DNA of 64,000 nt from Paenibacillus_Z sp042653205. Its GTDB lineage: Bacteria > Bacillota > Bacilli > Paenibacillales > Paenibacillaceae. The notes under the pieces are model-generated. The model did no database searches, was not told the DNA's origin, and saw only the letters and a list, made by a program, of their open reading frames with translations. Position 1 is the stretch's first letter. Each line of letters starts with the position of its first letter. The stretch lies in assembly GCF_042653205.1 (NCBI RefSeq), contig NZ_JBHSHY010000019.1, positions 44,359 through 108,358 of the forward strand, in the 5' to 3' direction. This document shows positions 33,674-42,196 of this stretch, piece by piece. Position numbers and translations under genes: made by a program.

Positions 33674-34459
33674 ATGGGCGAGAAGTTCGATATCGGCTTT
33701 ATCTTCACCTTTATCCCCAAGCTGGCGGGCACGCTGCAGACCACGCTGTTCATCGTGGCCGGATCGCTGCTGACAGGGCTGATCGTCGGCCTGCTCGCGG
33801 CGCTCCCCCGTCTCTACAAGGTGCCGGTGCTGCAGCGGATATCGCAGCTGTACGCGTCCTTCTTCCGGGGCACGCCGATCCTGATCCAGCTGTTCCTGTT
33901 CTATTACGGCTTGCCGGAGGTGCTGAAGCTCGTTCATCTCGACCTTAGCCGGGCACCCGTGCTGCTGTTCGTCATCCTGACCTACGGGCTGCATACCGGC
34001 GCCTACGTCTCGGAGACGATCCGCTCGGCGGTCGCCTCCGTCGACCGGGGGCAGGTGGAAGCTGCGTATGCCGTCGGCATGTCGGGCTATCAGGCATTCA
34101 CCCGCATCGTGATGCCGCAGGCGCTCGCGATCGCGGTACCGGTGCTCTCAAACGTCGTCCTGGCGCTGCTGAAGGACACGTCGCTCGCCTTTTCGCTCGG
34201 CGTGATGGAGATGACCGGCAAGTCGCAGTCGCTGGCGTCGCTGACGAACCATTTCGTCGAAAGCTATATCTCGCTCGCCCTGGTCTATCTCGTCATCAGC
34301 ATCGTGCTGGAGCGGCTGCTGCTGATCTTGGAGCGGCGCCTGCAGCGGTATGAGAACAGACCGTCCGAGTCGTCGCCGCGGCGGGAACGGGCCGGCCGCC
34401 TGCGGCAGTTTTTCGCCCGCGAGCGGCGCAATGTCCGATTCGGTGAGGAGGCACGGTAA
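33674..34459 (+). CDS. Amino-acid ABC transporter permease (TcyL/TcyM-like)
   Basis: A 261-residue membrane permease of the His/Glu/Gln/Arg/opine (HisM) type. The family motif FFRGTPILIQLFLFYYGLP is near residue 70. The ATPase contact loop is QVEAAYAVGMSGYQAFTRIV. GGAGGAGGG precedes ATG 33674. It is followed without a gap by a second permease, giving a heterodimeric channel for cystine or related sulfur amino acids. The last ~35 residues are an Arg-rich cytoplasmic tail. Confidence 0.9.
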   Translation: MGEKFDIGFIFTFIPKLAGTLQTTLFIVAGSLLTGLIVGLLAALPRLYKVPVLQRISQLYASFFRGTPILIQLFLFYYGLPEVLKLVHLDLSRAPVLLFVILTYGLHTGAYVSETIRSAVASVDRGQVEAAYAVGMSGYQAFTRIVMPQALAIAVPVLSNVVLALLKDTSLAFSLGVMEMTGKSQSLASLTNHFVESYISLALVYLVISIVLERLLLILERRLQRYENRPSESSPRRERAGRLRQFFARERRNVRFGEEAR

Positions 34460-35170
34460 ATGAAACTCGATCCTTCGTTCATCTGGGAGGCGTTCCTGAA
34501 GCTGCTTCCCGTCATTCCGACGACGCTGCTCATCACGGCGGTGTCGGTGCTGTGCGGCTTCGTGATCGGCACGGCGATCGCGTTCATCCGCATCTACAAG
34601 GTGCCCTTCCTGAATCCGATCGCGGCCGCGTACGTCACGTTCATCCGCGGCACGCCGATGCTGACGCATCTGCTGATCATCTACTTCGGGCTGCCGCTTC
34701 TCATCGACGGGGCCAGTACGCAGCTCGGGCTCGGCTTCCGTTCGGCGTCCATCCCGATGATTGATTTCGCGTTCCTCGCCTTCTCCATCACGGCGGGCGG
34801 CTACATGTCCGAGGTCGTGCGCTCCGGCTTGCTTACCGTCAATCGCGGTCAGCTCGAAGCGGCGTACTCCGTCGGCATGACGACGCCGCAGGCGATTCGC
34901 CGGATCGTGTTTCCGCAGGCGCTGGCCGCGAGCATCCCGAACCTGGCGAATTCGGTCATCGGCATGCTGCACGCGTCGACGCTTGCGTTTACCGTCTCGG
35001 TCGTGGAGCTCTTCGCGAAGGCGCAGATCGTGGCGTCGACGAACTGGAAGTTTTTCGAGGCGTATTTGGCCACGGCCGTGATTTTCTGGGGATTGACGGT
35101 GCTCATCGAACGGGCCGCGCTGCTGCTGGAGAAGCGGATCAATCTGTACAATCGAGGTGGCGTCGCATGA
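34460..35170 (+). CDS. Amino-acid ABC transporter permease (TcyM/TcyL-like)
   Basis: A 236-residue second permease. It has FIRGTPMLTHLLIIYFGLP near residue 70 and the contact loop QLEAAYSVGMTTPQAIRRIV. Its ATG directly follows the TAA of the first permease, and it overlaps the ATPase gene by 4 bp (ATGA), so the three are translationally coupled. Confidence 0.9.
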   Translation: MKLDPSFIWEAFLKLLPVIPTTLLITAVSVLCGFVIGTAIAFIRIYKVPFLNPIAAAYVTFIRGTPMLTHLLIIYFGLPLLIDGASTQLGLGFRSASIPMIDFAFLAFSITAGGYMSEVVRSGLLTVNRGQLEAAYSVGMTTPQAIRRIVFPQALAASIPNLANSVIGMLHASTLAFTVSVVELFAKAQIVASTNWKFFEAYLATAVIFWGLTVLIERAALLLEKRINLYNRGGVA

Positions 35171-35919
35171 TCAAGCTGACGGGCATTACGAAATCGTTCG
35201 GCAAGCAGCAGGTACTGCAGGGCATCGATCTCAAAGTGGAGAAGGGCGAGGTCGTCGTCATTCTAGGGCCGAGCGGCTCCGGCAAAACGACCCTGCTCCG
35301 CTGCATCAATTATCTGGAGCGTCCCGGGGACGGCCGGATCGCGATCGGCGATCTCGAGGTTGACTGCGCCCGCGCGGGCAAGAAGGAGATCCACGCGCTG
35401 CGGGGCAAGACGGCGATGGTATTCCAGCATTACAACCTGTTCCGCCACAAAACGGTGCTCGAGAACGTCATGGAAGGGCTCGTCGTCGTGCAGCGCATGC
35501 CGAAGGAGACCGCGCGCCGGCGCAGCGTCGAGGTGCTGGAGAAAGTCGGCCTCGGCGAGAAGCTGGACGCGTATCCGAGCCAGCTCTCCGGCGGCCAGCA
35601 GCAGCGTGTGGGCATCGCCCGGGCATTGGCGCTGAACCCGGAGGTGATCTTGTTCGACGAGCCGACGTCGGCGCTCGACCCCGAGCTGGTCGGCGAGGTG
35701 CTGGCGGTCATCCGCCGGATCGCGAAGGAGGGCATTACGATGATCGTCGTCACGCACGAGATGGGCTTTGCCCGGGACGTGGCGAACCGCGTCGTGTTCA
35801 TGGACGGCGGCTTCATCGTCGAGGAAGGGGAGCCGAAGGAGATTTTCAACCATCCGCGCGAGGAGCGGACGAAGCAGTTTTTGAAACGGATCATGCCGGA
35901 GCCGGCCTATTCCATCTAA
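35167..35919 (+). CDS. Amino-acid ABC transporter ATPase (TcyN-like)
   Basis: A 250-residue ATPase of the polar-amino-acid uptake group. Walker A is GPSGSGKTT, the signature LSGGQQQR, Walker B VILFDEP, followed by TSALDPE. It energises import through the two permeases encoded just upstream. In B. subtilis TcyN is the ATPase of the TcyJKLMN cystine/cystathionine/S-methylcysteine importer, which this operon resembles in order and content. Confidence 0.92.
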   Translation: MIKLTGITKSFGKQQVLQGIDLKVEKGEVVVILGPSGSGKTTLLRCINYLERPGDGRIAIGDLEVDCARAGKKEIHALRGKTAMVFQHYNLFRHKTVLENVMEGLVVVQRMPKETARRRSVEVLEKVGLGEKLDAYPSQLSGGQQQRVGIARALALNPEVILFDEPTSALDPELVGEVLAVIRRIAKEGITMIVVTHEMGFARDVANRVVFMDGGFIVEEGEPKEIFNHPREERTKQFLKRIMPEPAYSI

Positions 35920-35940
35920 CGTCATCAGGAGGGGAAAGCA

Positions 35941-36972
35941 ATGGGCATCATTTTGAGCATCTTGGATCAAACGCCGATTTATCCGGGGGAGACGGCGACG
36001 GAAGCGTTCCGGCATTCGGTGGCGCTGGCGAAGCGGGCGGAGGCGCTCGGTTACCGGAGGCTGTGGGTGTCGGAGCATCACGATTCCGAGCATGTCGGCG
36101 GGTCGTCCCCGGAGGTGTTGATCTCGCATCTGCTTGCCAAGACGGAGCGGATCGTGATCGGCTCGGGCGGTATCATGCTGCAGCATTACAGTCCGTACAA
36201 AGTAGCGGAAAATTTCAACGTGCTGGCATCGCTGGCGCCGGGCCGCGTCGATCTCGGCATCGGGCGCGCGCCGGGCGGGCTGCCGCGGTCGACGCAGGCG
36301 CTGCAGCGCGGCATTCAGGATCCCCTTTCGCTGACGGACAAAATCATCGAGCTCGAGAAGTTCATCCACGACCGGCTGGAAGCGGACCATCCGCTCGCGG
36401 GGCTGAAGGCTTCCCCAGCGCCGGAGACGGCGCCGGAGCTGTACGTGCTCGGCACGAGCGTCGGCAGCGCCCAAATCGCCGCTTCGCTCGGCTTGCCGTA
36501 CGTGTTCTCGCAGTTCATCAACGGTGACGAGGAGGTCGCGCTCGCCGCGTTCGCGGCTTACCGCGGGCAGTTCAACCGGGAGCGCGGGCGGGAGCCGCAG
36601 GCGCTCTTCGCGCTGGCCGCCGTCGTCGCGGACACCGACGAGGAAGCGGAACGTCTGGCCGGCGACCATCAGCTGGTCAAGATCCATCTGGCCAGCGGCA
36701 GGACGCTGACCGTCGGCACGATCGAGCAGGCGGAGGAGTACGGCAGGCAGTCGAACGAGAAGTACCGGATCGAGGTGAAGGCGCCCGAGATTACGAAGGG
36801 CACCAAGGAAACGGTACGCGCCAAGCTGCTCGAGCTGCAGCGGAAATTCGGCGTGGAGGAGTTCATCGTCACGACGAACGTGCCGGATTTCGGGAAGCGG
36901 CTGCGCTCGTTCGAGCTGCTGAAGGAAGCGTTCGCGGAGGTGCCGGCCGCGTCCGCGTCGGAAGCGGTATAA
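35941..36972 (+). CDS. LLM-class flavin-dependent oxidoreductase (YtmO-like, MsnO8 subfamily)
   Basis: A 343-residue luciferase-like monooxygenase. ILSILDQTPIYPG at the N-terminus, LWVSEHHDSEHVGGSSPEV and DLGIGRAPGG mark the single-subunit MsnO8-type subfamily. These enzymes use reduced flavin supplied by a separate reductase, and none is encoded nearby. Its place behind a TcyN-like ATPase matches ytmO in B. subtilis, where the operon serves sulfur salvage from S-modified cysteines. The exact substrate is not known. Confidence 0.9.
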   Translation: MGIILSILDQTPIYPGETATEAFRHSVALAKRAEALGYRRLWVSEHHDSEHVGGSSPEVLISHLLAKTERIVIGSGGIMLQHYSPYKVAENFNVLASLAPGRVDLGIGRAPGGLPRSTQALQRGIQDPLSLTDKIIELEKFIHDRLEADHPLAGLKASPAPETAPELYVLGTSVGSAQIAASLGLPYVFSQFINGDEEVALAAFAAYRGQFNRERGREPQALFALAAVVADTDEEAERLAGDHQLVKIHLASGRTLTVGTIEQAEEYGRQSNEKYRIEVKAPEITKGTKETVRAKLLELQRKFGVEEFIVTTNVPDFGKRLRSFELLKEAFAEVPAASASEAV

Positions 36973-37087
36973 CCGGCGTACGAGCCCGGATGGGAAGGAC
37001 GCCGGCCGGCGCTCGGGACGCGTGCGGGGCGGCGGCGGAAGCGGCTGCGATCGGGCGACCGATGCCGATCGGAAGGAGGAGCAGGAC

Positions 37088-38263
37088 ATGGCGGAACGAT
37101 TTACGGAGGATAGCCTGGCCGAACTGGAAGCCCGGCTGGTCGCCATCCGGCGCGAGCTGCACCGGAATCCGGAGCTGTCGCTGGAGGAGTTCGAAACGAC
37201 GGCGTCCATTCGGCGCTGGCTGGAGGACGCGGGCATCCGGGTACTGGATTACGGCTTGCGGACCGGCGTGATCGGGGAGATCGGCGGGCTTCGGCCGGGG
37301 CCGGTCGTGGCGGTCCGCGCGGACATCGACGCGCTGCCGGTCCAGGAGGAGACCGGCCTGCCGTTCGCTTCGCGGACGCCGGGGCGGATGCACGCGTGCG
37401 GCCATGATTTTCATGCCGCGGCGATCATCGGCGCGGCGCTGCTGCTGAAGGCGCGCGAGTCCGAGCTGCGCGGCACGGTCCGGCTGCTGTTCCAGCCGGC
37501 CGAAGAGAAGGCCAAGGGCGCGCAGCAGCTGATCGCCGCCGGTGCGCTCGCGGGCGTGCGCGCCGTATTCGGCATGCACAACAAGCCTGACCTGCCGGTC
37601 GGCGCGGTCGGCATCAAGGAAGGTCCGCTCATGGCGGCCGCGGACGGGTTCGTCGTGGAGGTCGCGGGGCGCGGCTCGCACGCGGCGGTGCCGGAAGCGG
37701 GGATCGACCCGATCGTCGCTGCCGCGCACATCATTACGGCGCTGCAAACGATCGTGAGCCGCAGCATCGGGCCGCTGCAGAGCGCGGTCGTCAGCGTCAC
37801 GAAGCTGCACAGCGGCACCGCCTGGAACGTCATTCCGGACAAAGCGGTGCTCGACGGCACGATCCGCACGTTCGACGAGGGCGTCCGCGAGCATGTGCTG
37901 CGGCGGTTCCGCGAAGTGGTGGAGGGCGTCGCGGCGGCTTGCGGCACCACGGCGGAGGTCCGCTGGGTGCAGGGTCCGCCGCCGGTGACGAACGACGCGT
38001 CGCTTGTGCCGCTCGCGCTGCGGGCCGCCGCGGACGCCGGGTTGGAGGCGGTCGTGCCGTTGCCGTCGCCGGCGGGCGAGGACTTCGCGTTCTACCAGCG
38101 GGAAGTGCCGGGCCTCTTCGTCTTCATGGGTACGTCGGGGAGCTGGGAATGGCATCATCCCGCGTTCGATCTCGACGAACGGGCGCTGCTGCCGAGCGCG
38201 CGGTTCTTCGCCGGCTTGGCAGAGGGGGCGCTGCTGGAGCTCAGGGAGAATGGCATCGAGTGA
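37088..38263 (+). CDS. M20-family amidohydrolase (N-acyl amino acid deacylase, YtnL/HipO-like)
   Basis: A 391-residue metallopeptidase-fold deacylase. Metal ligands are visible in HACGHDFHAAA (Cys and His), QPAEEKAKG (Glu pair) and the late GxEDF-type stretch (SPAGEDFAFYQ). AVRADIDALPVQEETGLPF is the family signature. ATG 37088 follows GAAGGAGGAG. In the ytm-type sulfur operon this enzyme removes the N-acetyl group after oxidative cleavage, releasing cysteine. The DNA after its stop is a five-copy 70-bp repeat, then the DinB gene. Confidence 0.9.
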   Translation: MAERFTEDSLAELEARLVAIRRELHRNPELSLEEFETTASIRRWLEDAGIRVLDYGLRTGVIGEIGGLRPGPVVAVRADIDALPVQEETGLPFASRTPGRMHACGHDFHAAAIIGAALLLKARESELRGTVRLLFQPAEEKAKGAQQLIAAGALAGVRAVFGMHNKPDLPVGAVGIKEGPLMAAADGFVVEVAGRGSHAAVPEAGIDPIVAAAHIITALQTIVSRSIGPLQSAVVSVTKLHSGTAWNVIPDKAVLDGTIRTFDEGVREHVLRRFREVVEGVAAACGTTAEVRWVQGPPPVTNDASLVPLALRAAADAGLEAVVPLPSPAGEDFAFYQREVPGLFVFMGTSGSWEWHHPAFDLDERALLPSARFFAGLAEGALLELRENGIE

Positions 38264-38270
38264 TACAGGA

Positions 38271-38613
38271 TTATGCTTACGAAGCTGTTTTTCTTGACGA
38301 GTCGAAAAGAATCGACTCTAGCTTCGCCGAAAAACGAAGTTTATGCTTACGAAGCTGTTTTTCTCAACGAGTCGAAAAGAATCGACTCTAGCTTCGCCGA
38401 AAAACGAAGTTTATGCTTACGAAGCTGTTTTTCTCAACGAGTCGAAAAGAATCGACTCTAGCTTCGCCGAAAAACGAAGTTTATGCTTACGAAGCTGTTT
38501 TTCTCAACGGGTCGAAAAGAATCGACTCTAGCTTCGCCGAAAAACGAAGTTATGCTTACGAAGCTGTTTTTCTCAACGAGTCGAAAAGAATCGACTCTAG
38601 CTTCGCCGAAAAA
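38271..38613 (+). repeat. Five tandem copies of a 70-bp hairpin-forming element
   Basis: Units start at 38271, 38341, 38411, 38481 and 38550 and are almost identical; the fourth has CGGGTCG for CGAGTCG. Each can fold into nested stems: CGAAGCT with AGCTTCG outside, GAGTCGA with TCGACTC inside around AAAGAA. The last unit runs into the GAGGAGG site of the DinB gene. Frames through it are repeats of the same short peptide and not genes. Confidence 0.92.
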
Positions 38614-38630
38614 CTTGAGGAGGTTTGTTC

Positions 38631-39137
38631 ATGACCGCCAATTCTATCGAAACGCTGTTATTCGACTATTCCGAGCTGCATAAGCAATTGAAGGCGAAAG
38701 TCGCGGATTTGACCGAGGACCAGTTGACGTGGAAGGCTGCGCCGGGCGTGTGGAGCGTGACGGAGGTGCTGTCGCATCTGACGGACCACGCGATCGTCGT
38801 CGGCTTCCGGATCCGCGAGATTTTATCGGCGTCGGGGGCGAAGCTCCCGGCCTTCGATCAGAACGCGTGGGTCGCGTCCACGCGCGCGAACGAAAGCGCC
38901 GCCTCGGATATTCTCGCGTTTTACGACGCGTATCTGACATATAACCTGTACCTGCTCAAGCGGCTTGCGCCGGAGGACTGGGCGAAGACGGGCCTGAACG
39001 CCAAGGGCGAAACCGTTTCGCTTCGCGACGTCGTCTGGGGCTTCGTCAAGCATGTGCTGAACCATATCGGGCAGATCGAACGCTCGCGCTGGCCTACGCC
39101 GTCGTGTGATCGCAGCGCGGTCCGTCCGCGAACATGA
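38631..39137 (+). CDS. DinB-family protein
   Basis: A 168-residue four-helix-bundle protein of the DinB/YfiT superfamily. Metal-binding His candidates lie in SHLTDHAIVV and in HVLNHIGQIERSRW, the usual C-terminal HxxxHxxQI pattern. Some members are bacillithiol S-transferases, which would fit a locus for thiol and thioether metabolism, but sequence alone does not prove that. ATG 38631 follows GAGGAGG. It is 14 nt upstream of the second flavin monooxygenase and probably cotranscribed with it. Confidence 0.85.
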   Translation: MTANSIETLLFDYSELHKQLKAKVADLTEDQLTWKAAPGVWSVTEVLSHLTDHAIVVGFRIREILSASGAKLPAFDQNAWVASTRANESAASDILAFYDAYLTYNLYLLKRLAPEDWAKTGLNAKGETVSLRDVVWGFVKHVLNHIGQIERSRWPTPSCDRSAVRPRT

Positions 39138-39151
39138 AGGAGGAGAATACG

Positions 39152-40483
39152 ATGAGCAACTCCCGTAAGCAATTGAAGCTCGGCGCCTTGCTTCACGGCG
39201 TCGGAGGCAATCCCGCCATGTGGCGGCATCCCGACACGCTGCCGGACGCCAGCGTCAATATCGAACTGTACAAGAGCTGGGTGCGGAAAGCCGAAGAAGG
39301 CAAGCTGGATCTGATCTTTATCGCGGACGGCTTGTACATTAACGAGAAATCGATCCCGCATTTCCTAAACCGCTTCGAGCCGCTTACGCTGCTGAGCGCG
39401 CTGGCGTCGGCGAGCACGAACATCGGTCTCGTCGCCACGCTCTCGACGTCGTACAGCGAGCCGTTCACGGTCGCGCGCCAGTTCGCTTCGCTGGATATGC
39501 TGAGCGGCGGCCGCGCCGGGTGGAACATCGTGACGTCGCCGCTCGAGGGTTCGGCGCTGAACTACGGCAAGAAGGAGCATCCCGAGCATGATCTCCGCTA
39601 CCGGATCGCGACGGAATATTTGCAGGTGACGCGAGGGCTGTGGGATTCCTGGGAGGACGACGCGTTCGTGCGGGATAAGGCGTCCGGCGCCTTCTTCGAC
39701 CCCGCGAAGGTGCATCCGCTGAACCACGAGGGCGAGTTCTTCTCGGTGAAGGGGCCGCTCAACATCGCGCGCTCCAAGCAGGGCCAGCCGGTGATTTTCC
39801 AGGCGGGCGCCTCCGAGGTCGGCAAAAATTACGCGGCCAAGGAAGCCGACGCGATCTTCACGGGGCATGAGACGATCGAGGACGCGATCGCGTTCTACCA
39901 GGACGTAAAGTCGCGGGCGGTCGCGTTCGGCCGTTCGGCGGACGAGGTGCTTGTCTTCCCGGGTATCGGGCCGATCGTCGGCGCGACGGAGGAGGATGCG
40001 GAGCGCAAATACCAGGAGGTCGCGAGCCTCGTCACGATCGAAACCGCGCTCAATTACCTCGGCCGGTTTTTCGAACACCACGATTTCACGCAATATCCGC
40101 TCGACGAGCCGTTCCCGGAACTCGGCGAGCTCGGACGCAACAGCTTCCGGAGCGCCACGGACAAGATTAAGAAAGACGCCAAAGAACGCGGCTTGACGCT
40201 GCGCCAGGCCGCGCTTCAGGCCGCGACGCCGCGCAGCACATTCATCGGCACGCCGGAGCGCGTCGCGGACCTCATCGAGGAATGGTTCGTGCGCGGCGCC
40301 GCCGATGGCTTCATGCTGGCCGAGGCCGTGCCGAACGGACTCTCGGACTTCGTCGATCTCGTCGTGCCGATCCTGCAGCGGCGCGGGCTGTTCCGGACGG
40401 CGTACGAGAGCGATACTCTACGCGGCAATCTCGGCCTGCCGATCCCGGAGAACCGGTACGCGAAGGCAAATGCGTCGATTTAA
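39152..40483 (+). CDS. NtaA/SnaA/DszA-family FMN-dependent monooxygenase (YtnJ-like)
   Basis: A 443-residue two-component flavin monooxygenase. SGGRAGWNIVTSPLEGSA and the GPLNIARSKQGQPVIFQAG stretch are signatures of the NtaA/DszA group, to which YtnJ and YxeK belong. Those enzymes oxidise N-acetylated S-modified cysteines in B. subtilis. ATG 39152 follows AAGGAGGAG. Together with the acetyltransferase, importer, YtmO-like enzyme and deacylase it completes the inferred sulfur salvage pathway. A flavin reductase must come from elsewhere. Confidence 0.9.
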   Translation: MSNSRKQLKLGALLHGVGGNPAMWRHPDTLPDASVNIELYKSWVRKAEEGKLDLIFIADGLYINEKSIPHFLNRFEPLTLLSALASASTNIGLVATLSTSYSEPFTVARQFASLDMLSGGRAGWNIVTSPLEGSALNYGKKEHPEHDLRYRIATEYLQVTRGLWDSWEDDAFVRDKASGAFFDPAKVHPLNHEGEFFSVKGPLNIARSKQGQPVIFQAGASEVGKNYAAKEADAIFTGHETIEDAIAFYQDVKSRAVAFGRSADEVLVFPGIGPIVGATEEDAERKYQEVASLVTIETALNYLGRFFEHHDFTQYPLDEPFPELGELGRNSFRSATDKIKKDAKERGLTLRQAALQAATPRSTFIGTPERVADLIEEWFVRGAADGFMLAEAVPNGLSDFVDLVVPILQRRGLFRTAYESDTLRGNLGLPIPENRYAKANASI

Positions 40484-40495
40484 GCATACGGGCAG

Positions 40496-40541
40496 CAAGC
40501 AGCTTCGAAGGCCGAACGGCCTGTTGGAGCTGCTTGTTTTT
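40496..40541 (+). terminator. Terminator of the sulfur operon
   Basis: CAAGCAGCT pairs with AGCTGCTTG, with an inner GGCC/GGCC stem, followed by five Ts. Confidence 0.85.
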
Positions 40542-40644
40542 CGTTGGGCGGAAATGGAGGCCGCCATTCAGCGAACGTTCAATCCGTGTTCAACCCTCTT
40601 GCAGCGTGCGCTTTGCCTCGCTTTGAGCGCGGCAGGTAAGCCTT

Positions 40645-40680
40645 CGAAGCGGAACGAAGCGGAACGAAGCGGAACGAAGC
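40645..40680. repeat. 10-bp microsatellite
   Basis: CGAAGCGGAA occurs 3.6 times head to tail between the monooxygenase and the acyltransferase. Confidence 0.9.
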
Positions 40681-40710
40681 AATATTTCCATCATTCCCCT
40701 GCCGCTCATA

Positions 40711-40739
40711 GTTTCAAATCATAAATGAAACAGTATAGA
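40711..40739 (+). promoter_or_regulatory. Promoter and palindrome before the acyltransferase
   Basis: GTTTCA and TGAAAC form an inverted repeat with a nine-base spacer. TTTCAA and TATAGA could be -35 and -10 with 16 bp between. A repressor at the palindrome would cover the spacer. Confidence 0.45.
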
Positions 40740-40773
40740 GAGGTAGTCCTGAAAATCGCGCTGCGTAACGGAG

Positions 40774-42012
40774 GTGGCGGACCTGCAAAGAACAATAGAT
40801 GCGAAGGAAGCGGCGGCGTCGAATCGCAAAGAACGGCTGCCGGAACTGGAGATGCTGCGCGGCCTCGCGATTCTCGGCGTGCTGACGGTGCATGCCACGT
40901 CTTCGGCGGTGGTCGCGGTGCAAAATTCCTGGGTCCGGGACGCGTACGTCGCGCTTAACGCGTTTTCGCTGTTTTGCGTGCCGGCGTTTATCTTTTTGAC
41001 GGGGTTCGTGCTCTTCTACAATTATGCCGGCCGGCCGATGTCGTGGTCCGGGCTCGGGGCGTTTTACGTGAAGCGGCTGAAACAGCTCGTCGTGCCGTAC
41101 ATTTGGGTCTCGCTCGGCTACGAGCTGGCCGCCTCCGCGCTGAAGCACCGCTCTTGGGAGCCGTCCGACATGCTGGGCCGGTTCGGGAAGCATGCGCTGA
41201 ACGGCGGCGCCTACCCGCACTTGTATTATGTGATCATTACGATTCAGCTGTACGCGCTCTTCCCGCTGCTGCTGCTGGTGTTCCGCAAGCTCCGCCTGCC
41301 GGCCGCAGCGGCCGTGCCGCTCGGCTTCGCCGTGCAGTGGGCGTTCTATCTGCTGCACCTGAATGTCTGGCATCTCGAGGCGAAGGGCAGCTGGTCGCTC
41401 ACGTACTTCGCGGCCTTCCTGCTCGGCGCCTACGGGGGCATGAGGCCGAACGCGCTCAAGTCTTGGCTCGGCATCGGCGAACAGAGCCGGGGCCGCGGCG
41501 GAAAGCTGCGGTTCGCGCTTGGCGCGGCGCTGTGGCTCGCCGCGGCCGCCGGGTTCCTCCGGATGCATGTTGCGTATCGGTCCGGCGGAGCGGTGCCGGA
41601 GGGGTATTGGTTCGAGATCGGCTACAACCTGTTCACGCTCATGACGACGCTGATGCTTCTCGGGGCTTGCATCCAGCTGGGAAACGGAAGGAAGGCACGA
41701 AAGCCGGCCGCCGCCCTCGCGGATCTGGGCGCCTTGTCGTTCGGCATCTATCTCGTGCATCCGTTCTTCCTGCTGCTGTACCACCGGCATCCCCCGGCCA
41801 GCGCCACGCCGCTGATCTACCATCTCTGGACGGCGGGTGGATTCGTCTTCGCGCTGGGCGCTTCGCTGCTCGTCCTGCTGCCGGCTCACCGCTACGTCCC
41901 CGGCGCCTGGCTCGTCCTCGGCCCGGCACCGGCCAAATTCGGCCCGAAGCCGAAAGCCGAAGCGGAGGAAGAGGCCGCGGCCGATGTACGGCTGCAAGAG
42001 GCGACGGAGTAA
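40774..42012 (+). CDS. Membrane acyltransferase (acyltransferase-3 family)
   Basis: A 412-residue polytopic protein with about ten membrane segments. The family motif ELEMLRGLAILGVLTVHAT near residues 26-44 includes the conserved Arg and His. Such proteins O-acetylate or succinylate exported polysaccharides, antibiotics or lipids. The start is uncertain: GTG 40774 overlaps the only GGAGG, and a CTG at 40783 would be better spaced. The C-terminal ~30 residues are charged and cytoplasmic. No polysaccharide genes are adjacent, so the acceptor is unknown. Confidence 0.85.
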   Translation: MADLQRTIDAKEAAASNRKERLPELEMLRGLAILGVLTVHATSSAVVAVQNSWVRDAYVALNAFSLFCVPAFIFLTGFVLFYNYAGRPMSWSGLGAFYVKRLKQLVVPYIWVSLGYELAASALKHRSWEPSDMLGRFGKHALNGGAYPHLYYVIITIQLYALFPLLLLVFRKLRLPAAAAVPLGFAVQWAFYLLHLNVWHLEAKGSWSLTYFAAFLLGAYGGMRPNALKSWLGIGEQSRGRGGKLRFALGAALWLAAAAGFLRMHVAYRSGGAVPEGYWFEIGYNLFTLMTTLMLLGACIQLGNGRKARKPAAALADLGALSFGIYLVHPFFLLLYHRHPPASATPLIYHLWTAGGFVFALGASLLVLLPAHRYVPGAWLVLGPAPAKFGPKPKAEAEEEAAADVRLQEATE

Positions 42013-42028
42013 AGCGCATCGATAACGG

Positions 42029-42066
42029 CAAAGAAGCAGCGCGGAATGCTCGCGACTGCTTCTTTG
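42029..42066. terminator. Hairpin between convergent genes
   Basis: CAAAGAAGCAG pairs with CTGCTTCTTTG and an inner CGCG/CGCG. There is no long T run, so termination strength is uncertain. Confidence 0.6.
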
Positions 42067-42104
42067 AGTTGGTTGATGATGTTGCCGATAGGCGAGCCCG
42101 CCAT

Positions 42105-42196
42105 ATGGCGAGCCTCGAAAATCCTAGCGTAGGTTTTGCGAATGGAAGCGACCTTGGTGCGAAGCACATGGGAGCGCCCGGCCCGAAACCGGAGCC
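42105..42196 (-). repeat. Single diverged copy of the 106-bp element
   Basis: Read on the minus strand directly after the aminotransferase TAA, the sequence begins GGCTCCGGTTTCGGGCCGGG and continues GCGCTCCCATGTGCTTCGCA. It matches the ecsB-linked array unit along most of its length at roughly three in four bases. The GTGC/GCAC hairpin is kept while its loop changed from TGC to TTC. Confidence 0.8.

Noticed and set aside
38273..38683. Short plus-strand ORFs of 62-73 codons in the 70-bp repeats
   Set aside because: They are translations of the same hairpin repeat in shifted registers, without start signals, lying between two well-defined genes.
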